Shown: one piece after another, positions 34,337-43,627 of the stretch
How the letters are laid out: each line of letters starts with the position of its first letter
Position numbering within the stretch: the first letter of the stretch is position 1
Source of the DNA: Microbacterium dextranolyticum
Lineage (GTDB): Bacteria > Actinomycetota > Actinomycetes > Actinomycetales > Microbacteriaceae
Direction: 5' to 3'
Length of the DNA: 64,000 bases
NCBI RefSeq assembly: GCF_016907295.1
Contig: NZ_JAFBBR010000001.1
Location: 2,108,001-2,172,000 of the forward strand
Notes under the pieces: model-generated
What the model saw: only the letters and a program-made list of their open reading frames with translations
Told to the model about the DNA's origin: nothing
The model's database searches: none
Position numbers and translations under genes: made by a program

Positions 34337-37300
34337 GGGGCCTCTCCGTTCGCCAGTCCATCCGCGATTGCATACGCGGTCGAGATCTCGATCGAGCACT
34401 CGGCGTCGACGTTCCGCATGCTCATGGGAACGTCCCACATCGTCGCCTTGCTTCCGAGGTCCGGAAGCTCGCCCGCCGACCGCATAAGCCCTTGTAGCGG
34501 ATCTCCGCCGCCGAAGGCGTTCGCCGACCACTCCGTTCGCTGCCACGCGCTCCACTGCCGTCGGCGCTCACCGACGAGCGCATCGAACGCGGGAAGCTCC
34601 TCCGCGTTCACCGACTCGGCGCGCTTCCGGAGAAGCTCAACAGCCTCGTCGAACTCCGCCTGGGGAAACGGGTTCGGCGGCAGCGCGGGCGAGGTCTGCC
34701 GGATGCGGGCAATGACCGCGGCGTGCAGGGCGCGCCGAAGCACGGGATTGGCAAATGGCGTGACCGAGGTCGGCTCCACCTGCGCGTAGAGCTGCTGGTG
34801 GTAGGTCCTGAACCGTTCGTAGTGGCTGCGATCACGCGGTTTGGCCGCGCCATAGACGGTGAGCACGAGACCCGGCGACACCTCTGGCTTGCGGCCGACG
34901 CGGCCGCTGACCTGGATGTATTGAGCCGTGGTCTTGGGCTGTCCCACGATCGTCATCAGCGCGAGCCGGTCGATGTCGACGCCGACCTCGATGATGTTCG
35001 ATGCCAGGCAGATGTCGATGCAGCCCTTCTCGCCGTACTGCTTCTTGAGGAGATCGATCGCCTCGGGAATCTCGTCGCTGCGACGTCGCGATGTCAGTTC
35101 CATCACGATCCGCGGCCAGCGTGGGCGCTCGAGGCCGTCGCGGAAGCGCAGCCCTGTCAGGTAGTCCGGCACGTCGGACTCGAGAAGGTAGACGGTGTTG
35201 CCGAGTTCACGAAGCGAGTTCAGGAAGTTCAGGTTCGTCCAGTAACCGTCGCGGTCCGCATCGTTCGGGATGCTCGCCGCGCCATTGAGGGTGGCCGCGG
35301 TGACGCGCACCTGCACCGTCTGCATCGAGCCGAGGGAGCCGCTCATAATGCCGAGGTAACGACGGCCCGGCGCCCGCGAGCCGTCGTCGAGCATCTCCGG
35401 CTCGGCGAAAAAGGAATGACCCTCCTCCAGTCCATGTGGAGGGAACAGTGCCACGTCACCCCGCCCGAACACGCCGAGAACTTGGTCTTCGTATCGTCGG
35501 ATCGTCGCCGTCGACGCGATGATCTTCGGAGGGATCGCTTCGTCCCCTCGACGGTCGGTACAGAGATCGTCGATCACGGGCTCGTACAGGCCGACCATCG
35601 ACCCGAGCGGACCGGAAATGAGATGCAGCTCGTCCTGGATGATCAGGCTGGGCGGAGACACGACGCGTCCGCCGTCGGGGCCAAGCCCGAACAGCGATCG
35701 CGCGTCCGGCGTCCACGCCAACATGGCAAACTTGTCGACGGTCCCGATCACGAGGCTCGGTCGCTTCTCGTAGATGTCCTGGTCGACTACGTGAACGGGC
35801 AATGTCCGGGTGCGGCCCCCGAACCGACAATCGGGGTCCGGACAGCGGAACACGACTCGGTCATGGAGCTCGATGTACCCCACAACGTCCGTGCTGTCAT
35901 TGTCGGGCGTCCGCCCCATGCGAGTGCCGCACCAGGGACATCGTGACAGCAGGAACGGATTCTCCTGTCGGGCATCGGTCTTCATCTTCCGGAGGCCGGC
36001 GATTGCCTGCTTCCAATTGTTGGGCGTCGAGGAGCGCCCGAGCCAGATGCCGATGCCGAACGGGGAGCCGCCGAGTTCGCCTTCCGCGCGAGACCGAATG
36101 TCTTCAAGGACGCAGATGAGCGCGGCGGCCCGAAGGAACTGCTGCGCGGTGAGAAGCCGGAGCGTGTACCGCATCAGCGTGTCCGTACCAATGTCATCGG
36201 GGTCGCGCAGCCGTCGCGCGAGTAGCGAAACGGCTGCGGCACCGAGATACGCCTCCGTCTTGCCGCCGCCGGTCGGGAAGAAGATCAGGTCGACGACCGA
36301 CCGGTGCGCCTCGGACGGCAAGATGAGCTCGGGCAGGGTCGCCAACACGAAGGCGATCTGAAACGGGCGCCACTGCCCCTGCTGCGGAGTCGGGACAACC
36401 TCCGGAGCCGGGCTATCGATGATAGGCCCACGCTTGGTCGGCTTGACCGTGCGATCAGGCAGGCGCGAGCGAAGCTGCTGGTAGAGCATCGCCTCGTTGG
36501 CGAGCGCGAACGCTCGCGCGGCAAGCGGGTCGGATTGCACAAGCTGCCAGCCCGCCTCCATCCGCCCCAGCGCTTCGTCGCACAGATCCATGTGCCGGGC
36601 GGCCGCTTGGTGGAAGCGCTCGGGAAGATCCGGGATGAGCGCCCGCTGATCCTCGATCCACTGCCCGTACAGGCGAAGGACGAGGTCGACCTGCTGACGT
36701 CCACTGTCGCTTCCCGCTGCCAGTTCCTGCATGGAAACCGTTACGGCGCGGCGTTTGCCGCTGGCATCCGTTAGGTACGCGCCGTGCTGATCGCGGAGAT
36801 AGACATTGGGCGTGAGACTCACGACCTCGTACGAAGGCATCGGGTCAGTCCGGACCCACCCTGCCGCACGTCCGGCGCCTTCGTCCCACAGCGCCGCGCA
36901 GCCGTGACCGATCGCGAACGTCGACTTGTTGCGGTACAGGAGATTGATCGAGCGCTCTTCGTCGTCGCGCTCTGTCAGATGCACAGAAGGGTACGGCTGG
37001 ATCGAGGCCCCGCTGGCGGCCCGGACCTCAAATCCGCTTTGGAAAAGCGCGTGAGCGTTGCCCGAGCCGGGATCAACGTTGACGAGCGCGACTGTCACGA
37101 GGCGGCTCTGCGGGTCAGATTCCCCCGGCACCGGTCGGGCGTACAGCTGCACCTGCGGAAGCAGCCGATGGAGCGTCGCATCCTCCGAGCCGTCCTCGCT
37201 GACCGGGCGAACCGGCACCACGAGCCGTTCGAACGTCCCTGACCTCAGACTCGCGCTAGCGACCGTTCCCGCGAGCGCGAACGGCTGGCGAAGCCACCAC

Positions 37301-37854
37301 TCCGCCTGATTGTGGACACCGGGGATAGTGACGCCGTAGCGCTTGTAGGAAGCTCCCCAGGCGCGCAGCTCCAGCGAACCCCCGTCCGGCACTCGCACCT
37401 TGAAAGAGACCGCCATCGCCGAAGGTTTGAGGCTGTTGGCATCGGTGAGATCGAAGTCGTCGTCGTCGGGACGATCCTGATGAACGGATCCGGTGAACGT
37501 GACGTCCGGGGAGTTCGGATCGATGTCGTTGACTTCGAGCCCGGACACCCACGTCGTGTCGATGTCGGGAGCATCCTCGGGATCCGACGCAGCCGCGCCG
37601 ACGGCGGACAGTGCTGTGGCTCCGCCGCCGAAAAGCACGCCGACTCCGTACCGCCGGAGCGGATCCATCTTGGTCAGAAGCTCCTGCCCCGTCGCGGCGT
37701 CATGATAGACGAACGCCTTCGCCTGCTCGACGGACAGAACGATGTTCGCTCCCGCGCAATCGACGGGCGTGCCCAAGTGCAGCTCGTCGCCCGGCCCGAA
37801 CAGCTCGCGTCGAACCGCCCGCTCGACGTGGTCCCTCGCTTCAACACCGCTCAT
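34333..37854 (-). CDS. drmA: DISARM-type DrmA helicase
   Basis: A 1173-residue SF2 helicase-related protein. A long N-terminal region is followed by Walker A FFPTGGGKTEAYLG (about residue 526), RYTLRLLTAQQFLRAAALI, the DExH-like box IIQDELHLISGPLGSM (about 738), and C-terminal helicase motifs SNIIEVGVDIDRL and IQVSGRVGR (about 980). A CPWC...CPDPDC zinc-finger-like insert lies between. These are DrmA hallmarks. With DrmB it forms the DISARM core, which blocks phage DNA. ATG 37854 overlaps the preceding stop by ATGA and its own stop overlaps drmB the same way. Confidence 0.9.
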   Translation of the reverse strand: MSGVEARDHVERAVRRELFGPGDELHLGTPVDCAGANIVLSVEQAKAFVYHDAATGQELLTKMDPLRRYGVGVLFGGGATALSAVGAAASDPEDAPDIDTTWVSGLEVNDIDPNSPDVTFTGSVHQDRPDDDDFDLTDANSLKPSAMAVSFKVRVPDGGSLELRAWGASYKRYGVTIPGVHNQAEWWLRQPFALAGTVASASLRSGTFERLVVPVRPVSEDGSEDATLHRLLPQVQLYARPVPGESDPQSRLVTVALVNVDPGSGNAHALFQSGFEVRAASGASIQPYPSVHLTERDDEERSINLLYRNKSTFAIGHGCAALWDEGAGRAAGWVRTDPMPSYEVVSLTPNVYLRDQHGAYLTDASGKRRAVTVSMQELAAGSDSGRQQVDLVLRLYGQWIEDQRALIPDLPERFHQAAARHMDLCDEALGRMEAGWQLVQSDPLAARAFALANEAMLYQQLRSRLPDRTVKPTKRGPIIDSPAPEVVPTPQQGQWRPFQIAFVLATLPELILPSEAHRSVVDLIFFPTGGGKTEAYLGAAAVSLLARRLRDPDDIGTDTLMRYTLRLLTAQQFLRAAALICVLEDIRSRAEGELGGSPFGIGIWLGRSSTPNNWKQAIAGLRKMKTDARQENPFLLSRCPWCGTRMGRTPDNDSTDVVGYIELHDRVVFRCPDPDCRFGGRTRTLPVHVVDQDIYEKRPSLVIGTVDKFAMLAWTPDARSLFGLGPDGGRVVSPPSLIIQDELHLISGPLGSMVGLYEPVIDDLCTDRRGDEAIPPKIIASTATIRRYEDQVLGVFGRGDVALFPPHGLEEGHSFFAEPEMLDDGSRAPGRRYLGIMSGSLGSMQTVQVRVTAATLNGAASIPNDADRDGYWTNLNFLNSLRELGNTVYLLESDVPDYLTGLRFRDGLERPRWPRIVMELTSRRRSDEIPEAIDLLKKQYGEKGCIDICLASNIIEVGVDIDRLALMTIVGQPKTTAQYIQVSGRVGRKPEVSPGLVLTVYGAAKPRDRSHYERFRTYHQQLYAQVEPTSVTPFANPVLRRALHAAVIARIRQTSPALPPNPFPQAEFDEAVELLRKRAESVNAEELPAFDALVGERRRQWSAWQRTEWSANAFGGGDPLQGLMRSAGELPDLGSKATMWDVPMSMRNVDAECSIEISTAYAIADGLANGEAP

Positions 37855-39557
37855 GCCGCTCCCCCAAGTAGTAACCGCATCGTGCTTGTCTCGATAAGGG
37901 CCACCAGCCTGTCGGTGGCCCTGGTGATGCCGACGTACAGCAGCGCTTCGAATGGCGCCGCTCCGTCGCGGTCTAGATCGGTTAGGACCACTGCGGGCGC
38001 TTCTAGCCCTTTGAACGCATGGATCGTAGAGTAGACGACCTTGCCGGCCTGCCTGCGACGCCCGTCGGCGGGAACCAGGATCTGACGGAGCCAAGCGTCC
38101 GTGGACCTTGCGGCGACCGAATCTGCGCGCCGGGTACTCAGCACCGCGATCTCGCTCAACTCGTACCCCTCCTCGCGCAGCGATCTGATGGCGCCCGCGA
38201 GCTTGTCGGACTGGTCTCGCCCGCGCTCAAAACGGACGAATGTCGGGGCTACTCCGTCGTCGTGCCGTCGGTACCCCTGGTACCCGGGGAAGACATTGAA
38301 GGTCTCGGTCGCGTGAGCGATCCGGGGCAGATTGCGGCAGTTCACCTTCAACGTATAAGTGGTCAGATCGCCCACCCGCTCCCGAAGCAGCGGCCGGTTG
38401 TCCTCCAGATCGTAGATCGCTTGGCGGTCGAAGTCGCCGAACAGGAGCAGGCGTCCGCCGGCGACACCGTCTTTAAGGAGAAGATCAATCGCGTCGAAGA
38501 CTGCAGGTTTCGCAAGGTCTTGAGCTTCGTCGATTACGACGAAATCGGCGCGCTTGTCGTCGTCCCACTCGAGCATGGCTTCTAGCGCCGAGTCGACGAG
38601 CTCACCGTCCCAAAAGTCCGGTCCAGCGTCGGCCGGCGCCGACTTGAGCCCGGCAATATCCAGCAGCTGAGCATGGAAAGTACCGGCAACGACGCCGTCG
38701 CTCTCGGCGAACGAGTCCTTGAGCTGCCGACCCAGATAGGCGTTGAAGCACATCAGCCTTCCGGTTCGCCCCTGCAACGCCTCGCGGCGCGCCGCTTCGG
38801 AGGCGAGGAGCGTCTTGCCGGTGCCGGCCGGACCGGTGAACAGAACCGCACGGTTGTCCGCCATAGCATCGAGCGCAAGATACTGCTCGTCTATGAACCG
38901 GATCAGCTCGCCTTCTCGCGACCGGCGCCGGTCTCCGAACGTCGTAGCGAACTCGAATCGAGGCCGCAGGGCGCTCGCGATCCTATCCGTCTGGTTCTGA
39001 TCAGGACCCAAGTCGCCATGGAAAACGTGAAGAACCGAGTCAAGATGCGCCGAGCCGTCGCGCAGCGTTCGAAGGATTGCGCTCGCCGCTCCACGCTCCA
39101 GGTCGACCGAGTCCAGGATCTGCCAGTCGAGCCACTCTGGGCTCGAAGGGATGTGCGCTCGCGCACGTGTGTGCGTGAACCACGCCGCGCATACGATCGG
39201 CACCCCGTGGATATTCACCTGGTTCTTCGCGAGGTACTCGCGGATGGAATGCATGGCTTCGTCCGCTTGCTTGACAGGCCCCCGAGCAGTCGCCGGATTG
39301 TTACCCAACCGCCATCGTCCGTCGGCGAGCACCGCGACGCTCTGATGCGACTTGACTTCGATCACGAGCACACCATGGTTCGGGACGATCACGACGAAGT
39401 CCGCTTCGCCTTCGACCTGCCGGACATGTCTCGCTATGCCGAGCGAATGAAGGACGGTCCAATCCTCGGTCGCCGCGTCCGAGGCGAGTGCCGCGAAGAG
39501 ATCCCTCTCTCCCGGCGGGGCGCTCTCGGCGCAGTAGCTGGGAATCATTCGAGCCAT
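37851..39557 (-). CDS. NERD nuclease-domain / UvrD-type helicase fusion
   Basis: A 568-residue protein. The N-terminal NERD (nuclease-related) domain spans about residues 13-110, with EGEADFVVIVPNHGVLVIEVK giving the D...ExK metal site. Then a UvrD/DUF2075-type SF1 helicase: Walker A TGPAGTGKTLLASEA (about 240), Walker B FVVIDEAQDLAKPAVF, TIHAFKGLEAPAVVLTD and LYVGITRATDRLV. It could resect or degrade DNA ends. ATG 39557 has GGAGG upstream and overlaps the preceding gene by 13 bp; its stop overlaps drmA. It is not one of the standard DISARM genes. Confidence 0.87.
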   Translation of the reverse strand: MARMIPSYCAESAPPGERDLFAALASDAATEDWTVLHSLGIARHVRQVEGEADFVVIVPNHGVLVIEVKSHQSVAVLADGRWRLGNNPATARGPVKQADEAMHSIREYLAKNQVNIHGVPIVCAAWFTHTRARAHIPSSPEWLDWQILDSVDLERGAASAILRTLRDGSAHLDSVLHVFHGDLGPDQNQTDRIASALRPRFEFATTFGDRRRSREGELIRFIDEQYLALDAMADNRAVLFTGPAGTGKTLLASEAARREALQGRTGRLMCFNAYLGRQLKDSFAESDGVVAGTFHAQLLDIAGLKSAPADAGPDFWDGELVDSALEAMLEWDDDKRADFVVIDEAQDLAKPAVFDAIDLLLKDGVAGGRLLLFGDFDRQAIYDLEDNRPLLRERVGDLTTYTLKVNCRNLPRIAHATETFNVFPGYQGYRRHDDGVAPTFVRFERGRDQSDKLAGAIRSLREEGYELSEIAVLSTRRADSVAARSTDAWLRQILVPADGRRRQAGKVVYSTIHAFKGLEAPAVVLTDLDRDGAAPFEALLYVGITRATDRLVALIETSTMRLLLGGAA

Positions 39558-41062
39558 CGGCCACCTCCGTCAAGGAAAGGCTCCCGGGCATCGTGACGGG
39601 GAACTACGTTGGTGTGGGACGAGATCGCAAGCACGCGAGTTGCGATGATGTCGGCGAAACCCGCGCCATCGAGCTTCACGTGACCCCCAGCGCGTAACGC
39701 CTCGATGTCCGCGCTCGCCACGGCAAGCTCGAGCTGCTCTCGCATGCGGGAGGCTGCTCGGAAGCGCGCCCGCCGAAACTCAGTTGCGTTGGAGAAGGCT
39801 GGTTCGTCTGGTACCTCCAGCCATTGCAGCAACAGCTTGAAGTCCGAGTCGAGCTGAGGGCGCGCAACCGTCGGCCGCGTCCATGCCTCCGCTTGCTCGG
39901 CTGCTCTCACGCCGAGACGCCGAATCGTCGACTCAACGTGGGAACGCCCTGCACTCCGGAGCCGACCGAGCAGTGCCTGCTTCCACCGCTCCTGGGAAGA
40001 CTCGACTACCGCGCGGCGGACGCCCATCGACGCCAAAGTCGCCTCATAGAGAACCGCCCGCTCGGTCACGCCGAGACGCAGCACGAGGTACGTTCCGGGT
40101 TCGACGGCCGCGACGTCGGTGTAGGTGACTCTCTCTCCGGCCGGCTGCGAGGGGTCCAGAGTGCGGATCCGCTCACCGTCATCCATCCAGATCGCGTAGC
40201 CGCCGCTAAGCAACACCTTCCGCACTACCACCTCGTCGACTCCCGGCTCCCGGTGAGCGCTAACCTGCGATCCCCACACTGGCGGCGGGGCGAAGTCCTC
40301 AATTGGCTCCCGCTCGGATGGCACCTCATCGACGGTCGGATTCAGGGTGCCGAGCTCGAAAACTCGAACGCGGGGGCGAATCGCTCCCTGCGCGTAGTCG
40401 GCAATTGCGGTCGCCGGCAGGCTCCGGTCGCCGAACCAGGACGGCACGAAGAAGGACACCTCGGGGGTCGGCGGGGCCGTGACGAGAGAGGTTCGCATCA
40501 GCCGGGGAGGTCCGACAACGTAGGCAATGTCCGCGATCAAGGTCGCGTCGGCGAGCATCCCCGGGGACACGACGCGGAATCCGAGAGGCCCAAGCCACGA
40601 GCCAATCTCGGCTCGCGAAAGGGTCCCGTCCGCCACTACTAAGCAGGCCGCCGGCCCTACTTCCAAGACGGACTCCCGCAGATAGGCGCCGACTGGTGGA
40701 TCTTCCGCTGCGATGCGCTCGGCCGCCTCCGTGAGCGCGTTCAGCAGAGCGGTGCCGTCATCGCCGAGCGCGGGCCGGATAGCGTCGGCTTGGGCGACGA
40801 CGGCGCGGGCAGCAGTTGTTACGGACGGGTTGAACTCGAGAGGTTGCGGCCGAAATGCGAGCCGCCAGCGGAGGGACTTCGCGGCGCCGAGGACATGCTC
40901 CCAGAGGTCGCTTCCGTCTTCCTCGGCCATGCGCGCTACGGCGCGTACGGCCGCGTTGAGTGCCGCGCCGTTCTCATCGGCGACGACGAAGAGGCTAACG
41001 CCGTCGCGGGCAACGGCCGTGGTCGCGCAGTACCGCTCGTTGACTGCGGCCACCCTGCTCAC
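39545..41062 (-). CDS. Unknown protein of the DISARM-like operon (gene B)
   Basis: A 505-residue protein that I cannot assign. The N-terminal part is alpha/beta with a possible P-loop-less Rossmann feel (SLFVVADENGAALNAAVRAV). The middle is beta-rich (EVVVRKVLLSGGYAIWMDDG, then a TYLVLRLGVTERAVLYEA stretch), and the end is helical with a winged-helix-like tail (ADIEALRAGGHVKLDGAGFA). No phospholipase HxK motif is present, so it is not an obvious DrmC. Start GTG 41062 overlaps the gene A stop by GTGA. Together genes A and B total about 816 residues, close to the size I recall for class 2 DrmE, so a split DrmE is possible; unconfirmed. Confidence 0.75.
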   Translation of the reverse strand: MSRVAAVNERYCATTAVARDGVSLFVVADENGAALNAAVRAVARMAEEDGSDLWEHVLGAAKSLRWRLAFRPQPLEFNPSVTTAARAVVAQADAIRPALGDDGTALLNALTEAAERIAAEDPPVGAYLRESVLEVGPAACLVVADGTLSRAEIGSWLGPLGFRVVSPGMLADATLIADIAYVVGPPRLMRTSLVTAPPTPEVSFFVPSWFGDRSLPATAIADYAQGAIRPRVRVFELGTLNPTVDEVPSEREPIEDFAPPPVWGSQVSAHREPGVDEVVVRKVLLSGGYAIWMDDGERIRTLDPSQPAGERVTYTDVAAVEPGTYLVLRLGVTERAVLYEATLASMGVRRAVVESSQERWKQALLGRLRSAGRSHVESTIRRLGVRAAEQAEAWTRPTVARPQLDSDFKLLLQWLEVPDEPAFSNATEFRRARFRAASRMREQLELAVASADIEALRAGGHVKLDGAGFADIIATRVLAISSHTNVVPRHDAREPFLDGGGRWLE

Positions 41063-41994
41063 AGCCTCACCTCGAATCCCATGATCTCGATACCGACCAG
41101 CGGGCGCCAGCCCAGAAGCTCGGCAACGTCGACAGCGGTCCCCTCCGTACGGCGCATATTGACGAGGCTCTCGGCCTGAGTCTCGTCCGCCACCGAGCGG
41201 TCGATGACGCAAACAACGACCGGAGAGAATGTCTCGGCGATGTACTTGATCGCCCCTTGACCATCGAGCAGGACTGCCTTGTAGCCGCTCGGAGCCTCCT
41301 CGAGCGTGGCCGACGAATAGATCCGGCTGAACCAAGTGGCGGCCTCGCGGCTCCATGGCCTGAGAAGGGTATCCAGCCGGTCCCCGTCGGAATCTCCAAG
41401 CCTGCAGAGCACGGCCTCGAGATCGGCTCTCAGTCGCGACTCGATGCCGACGAGCGCGAGGTCCTGCGCTGGCGCGACGAGACGGTCATCCCAGCTCTCG
41501 ATCGCCCGGGTATAGCGCACGATGCTCCCCGGCCGGACGCGCACCTCACGGCGCTCGCCGTCAACCGCGAGCGCGGGCGCCATCCTCAGGAAGCTGGTCA
41601 CTTTGAAGTGAGATCCGGCGTATCGCATCCGAGCGGGGGTGACAGCCTCGTTGAGCTCGCGAAGCTCGCCAGCGTAGACGTAACTGGCGTTGAGGGCTCG
41701 ATACCATGCCTGGGAACCGCCGTCCCGCGCAACCTGCAGCGGATTCCCGGCTCCGGTCGGAACGGGACGCGTCAGCGTCCACCCCGCCCCGACTAGGGCC
41801 GCGACGTAATCTCGCCGCGGCACGGAGAGGACGACGATCAGTTGCTTTCGATCGAGCGAGTCGGCGTGCCTCGCCAGCCGCGCTCCGAGGGCGAGATAGT
41901 TTCCCGCCCAGGCCACCTCGACGGGCTCTGTCTCGGAATTCTCGGCAAGCGAAAAAACTGGGCGAGCACTCCCCTGTGCCGTTGTCTCCGCCAT
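41059..41994 (-). CDS. Unknown first protein of the DISARM-like operon (gene A)
   Basis: A 311-residue protein without a recognised domain. It is alpha/beta in character, with KQLIVVLSVPRRDYVAALVG near residue 55 and SPVVVCVIDRSVADETQA near 265, both of which look like buried strands of a nucleotide- or nuclease-type fold. ATG 41994 was chosen because GGGAGG precedes it; an upstream ATG at 42042 lacks a site. It opens the coupled operon A-B-NERD helicase-drmA-drmB and is divergent from vsr, so the promoter lies in 41995-42112. Confidence 0.7.
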   Translation of the reverse strand: MAETTAQGSARPVFSLAENSETEPVEVAWAGNYLALGARLARHADSLDRKQLIVVLSVPRRDYVAALVGAGWTLTRPVPTGAGNPLQVARDGGSQAWYRALNASYVYAGELRELNEAVTPARMRYAGSHFKVTSFLRMAPALAVDGERREVRVRPGSIVRYTRAIESWDDRLVAPAQDLALVGIESRLRADLEAVLCRLGDSDGDRLDTLLRPWSREAATWFSRIYSSATLEEAPSGYKAVLLDGQGAIKYIAETFSPVVVCVIDRSVADETQAESLVNMRRTEGTAVDVAELLGWRPLVGIEIMGFEVRL

Positions 41995-42112
41995 CTGCGT
42001 CGCCTCCCAGCCGACATGAATGACGTTACCGAGCGCTTTCATCTCGAGGGGGAAACCCGACTACCGTGTCGCCTGGGTGGTTGCGAGGGCGGGCTCGTCC
42101 GATACTGGTGAT

Positions 42113-42544
42113 ATGCGTCGCTCGATCGAGGATCCTGGAGTTCCCGAGAACCCGCGTCGGCGAAACATGCAGGCCAACCGCCGAAAGGATACGAAGCCGG
42201 AGCTCGCGGTCCGATCGCTCCTTCTCGCGGCCGGACTCAGATACAGATGCGACCTCCGCCTGAGGGTTGGCCGACGCGGTGTTCGCCCCGACATCGTTTT
42301 CACACGTCGGAGGGTCGCCGTGTTCATCGACGGTTGCTTCTGGCACTGCTGTCCGGAGCACGGTGCCATACCGAAGAAGAACTGGGACTACTGGGATCCG
42401 AAGCTCGCTCGCAACCGGCAGCGGGACGCCGAGAACACCGCCGCCCTTCAGTCGGCGGGCTGGCTGGTGATCCGCGCCTGGGAGCACACTCCGCCGGAAG
42501 ACATCGCCGCCGGAGTCGCGGCAGTCGTAGCCTCCCGGACGTAG
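42113..42544 (+). CDS. vsr: Very short patch repair endonuclease (Vsr)
   Basis: A 143-residue Vsr-family endonuclease. Signs are NMQANRRKDTKPELAVRSLL at the start, the catalytic RPDIVFTRRRVAVFIDGCFW with its Asp, CFWHCCPEHG zinc/His residues, and RDAENTAALQSAGWLVIRAWEH. Vsr nicks at T:G mismatches created by deamination of 5-methylcytosine, so it belongs with the C5 methyltransferase 100 bp downstream. Start ATG 42113 has only a weak site. Confidence 0.92.
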   Translation: MRRSIEDPGVPENPRRRNMQANRRKDTKPELAVRSLLLAAGLRYRCDLRLRVGRRGVRPDIVFTRRRVAVFIDGCFWHCCPEHGAIPKKNWDYWDPKLARNRQRDAENTAALQSAGWLVIRAWEHTPPEDIAAGVAAVVASRT

Positions 42545-42644
42545 TCCGACCCCGCGTGCCCGCGATGTCCGACCCCGATGTCAAGCTAGGTTTAATCGAC
42601 CGTCAGGGTTTCACCCTATCCAGCGCTTCCGGAGGCAAGACACC

Positions 42645-43625
42645 ATGACCACCTCGCAGCTAAGCACTCTGGAAATCTGCGCAGGAGCCGGCGGGCAGTC
42701 ATACGGGTTAGAGCAGGCGGGCTTCGGACACGAGCTCGCTGTGGAGATCGACCGTGATGCAGCAGCGACACTTCGACTAAACCGGCCCGCCTGGAATGTC
42801 CACGAGGGTGATGTCCGAGAGATAGACGGGCGCGATTACCGAGGCATCGATCTCCTTGCCGGTGGTGTCCCGTGCCCGCCATTTAGCGTTGCAGGCAAGC
42901 AACTCGGCTCCGACGACGAGCGGGATTTGTTCCCGGAAGCGATCAGGTTGGTGCGTGAGGCTCGCCCTGCCGCGGTGTTGCTCGAGAACGTCAAGGGTTT
43001 AGCTTCAGCACGCTTTCAGCCCTATCGCGATTCCATCCGCAGCGAACTCGAGAAACTCGGATATCAGACGGACTGGCAGTTGCTGCTGAGCTCGGAGTTC
43101 GGCGTTCCGCAGCTTCGACCACGCTTCATCCTCGTTGCGGTCAAGGGCGCGAAGTTCAAGAAGTTCGAATGGCCCGGGGCAGTCGGAACGCCCCGCATGG
43201 TCGGAGAGACTTTGCTTCCGTTGATGAGCGCCAACGGCTGGGTAGGAGCAACGGCGTGGGCGAAGCGAGCCAACTCAATCGCGCCGACTATCGTCGGCGG
43301 CTCCAAGAAGCACGGGGGTGCGGATCTGGGCCCAACGCGGGCCAAGGCTGCGTGGTTGGCCCTCGGTGTGGACGGTAAAGGTGTTGCCGATGAGGCGCCT
43401 TCAGCCGAGCACCCCATCCGGCACTTGCCCCGACTTACGAACGAGATGGTGGCCCGCGTTCAGGGATTCGACGACTCGTGGAAGTTCTCCGGGCGGAAGA
43501 CTTCCGTCTACCGTCAGATCGGCAACGCGTTCCCGCCCCCAGTCGCGGAGGGCGTAGGTGCGGCGATCAAACGCGCGATCGGCGCGGAGGCGACGAAGCG
43601 GCGCCCTCTCGCGGTCGTGGCGTGA
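42645..43625 (+). CDS. DNA cytosine-5 methyltransferase
   Basis: A 326-residue C5 methyltransferase: motif I LEICAGAGGQSYGLEQAGF binds S-adenosylmethionine, motif IV GGVPCPPFSVAGKQ bears the catalytic Cys (about residue 77), motif VI LLENVKGL, motif VIII-like QLRPRFILVAV, and motif X QIGNAFPPPVAEGVGAAI. ATG 42645 follows ggagg. It ends 2 bp from a convergent NaeI-type endonuclease, so it is presumably the cognate modification enzyme. It could also serve the adjoining DISARM-like operon, since class 2 DISARM uses a C5 methylase. Confidence 0.93.
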   Translation: MTTSQLSTLEICAGAGGQSYGLEQAGFGHELAVEIDRDAAATLRLNRPAWNVHEGDVREIDGRDYRGIDLLAGGVPCPPFSVAGKQLGSDDERDLFPEAIRLVREARPAAVLLENVKGLASARFQPYRDSIRSELEKLGYQTDWQLLLSSEFGVPQLRPRFILVAVKGAKFKKFEWPGAVGTPRMVGETLLPLMSANGWVGATAWAKRANSIAPTIVGGSKKHGGADLGPTRAKAAWLALGVDGKGVADEAPSAEHPIRHLPRLTNEMVARVQGFDDSWKFSGRKTSVYRQIGNAFPPPVAEGVGAAIKRAIGAEATKRRPLAVVA

Positions 43626-43627
43626 CC

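Noticed and set aside
39545..41062. Gene B as the DISARM phospholipase DrmC
   Set aside because: No HxKxxxxD motif is present in the protein.
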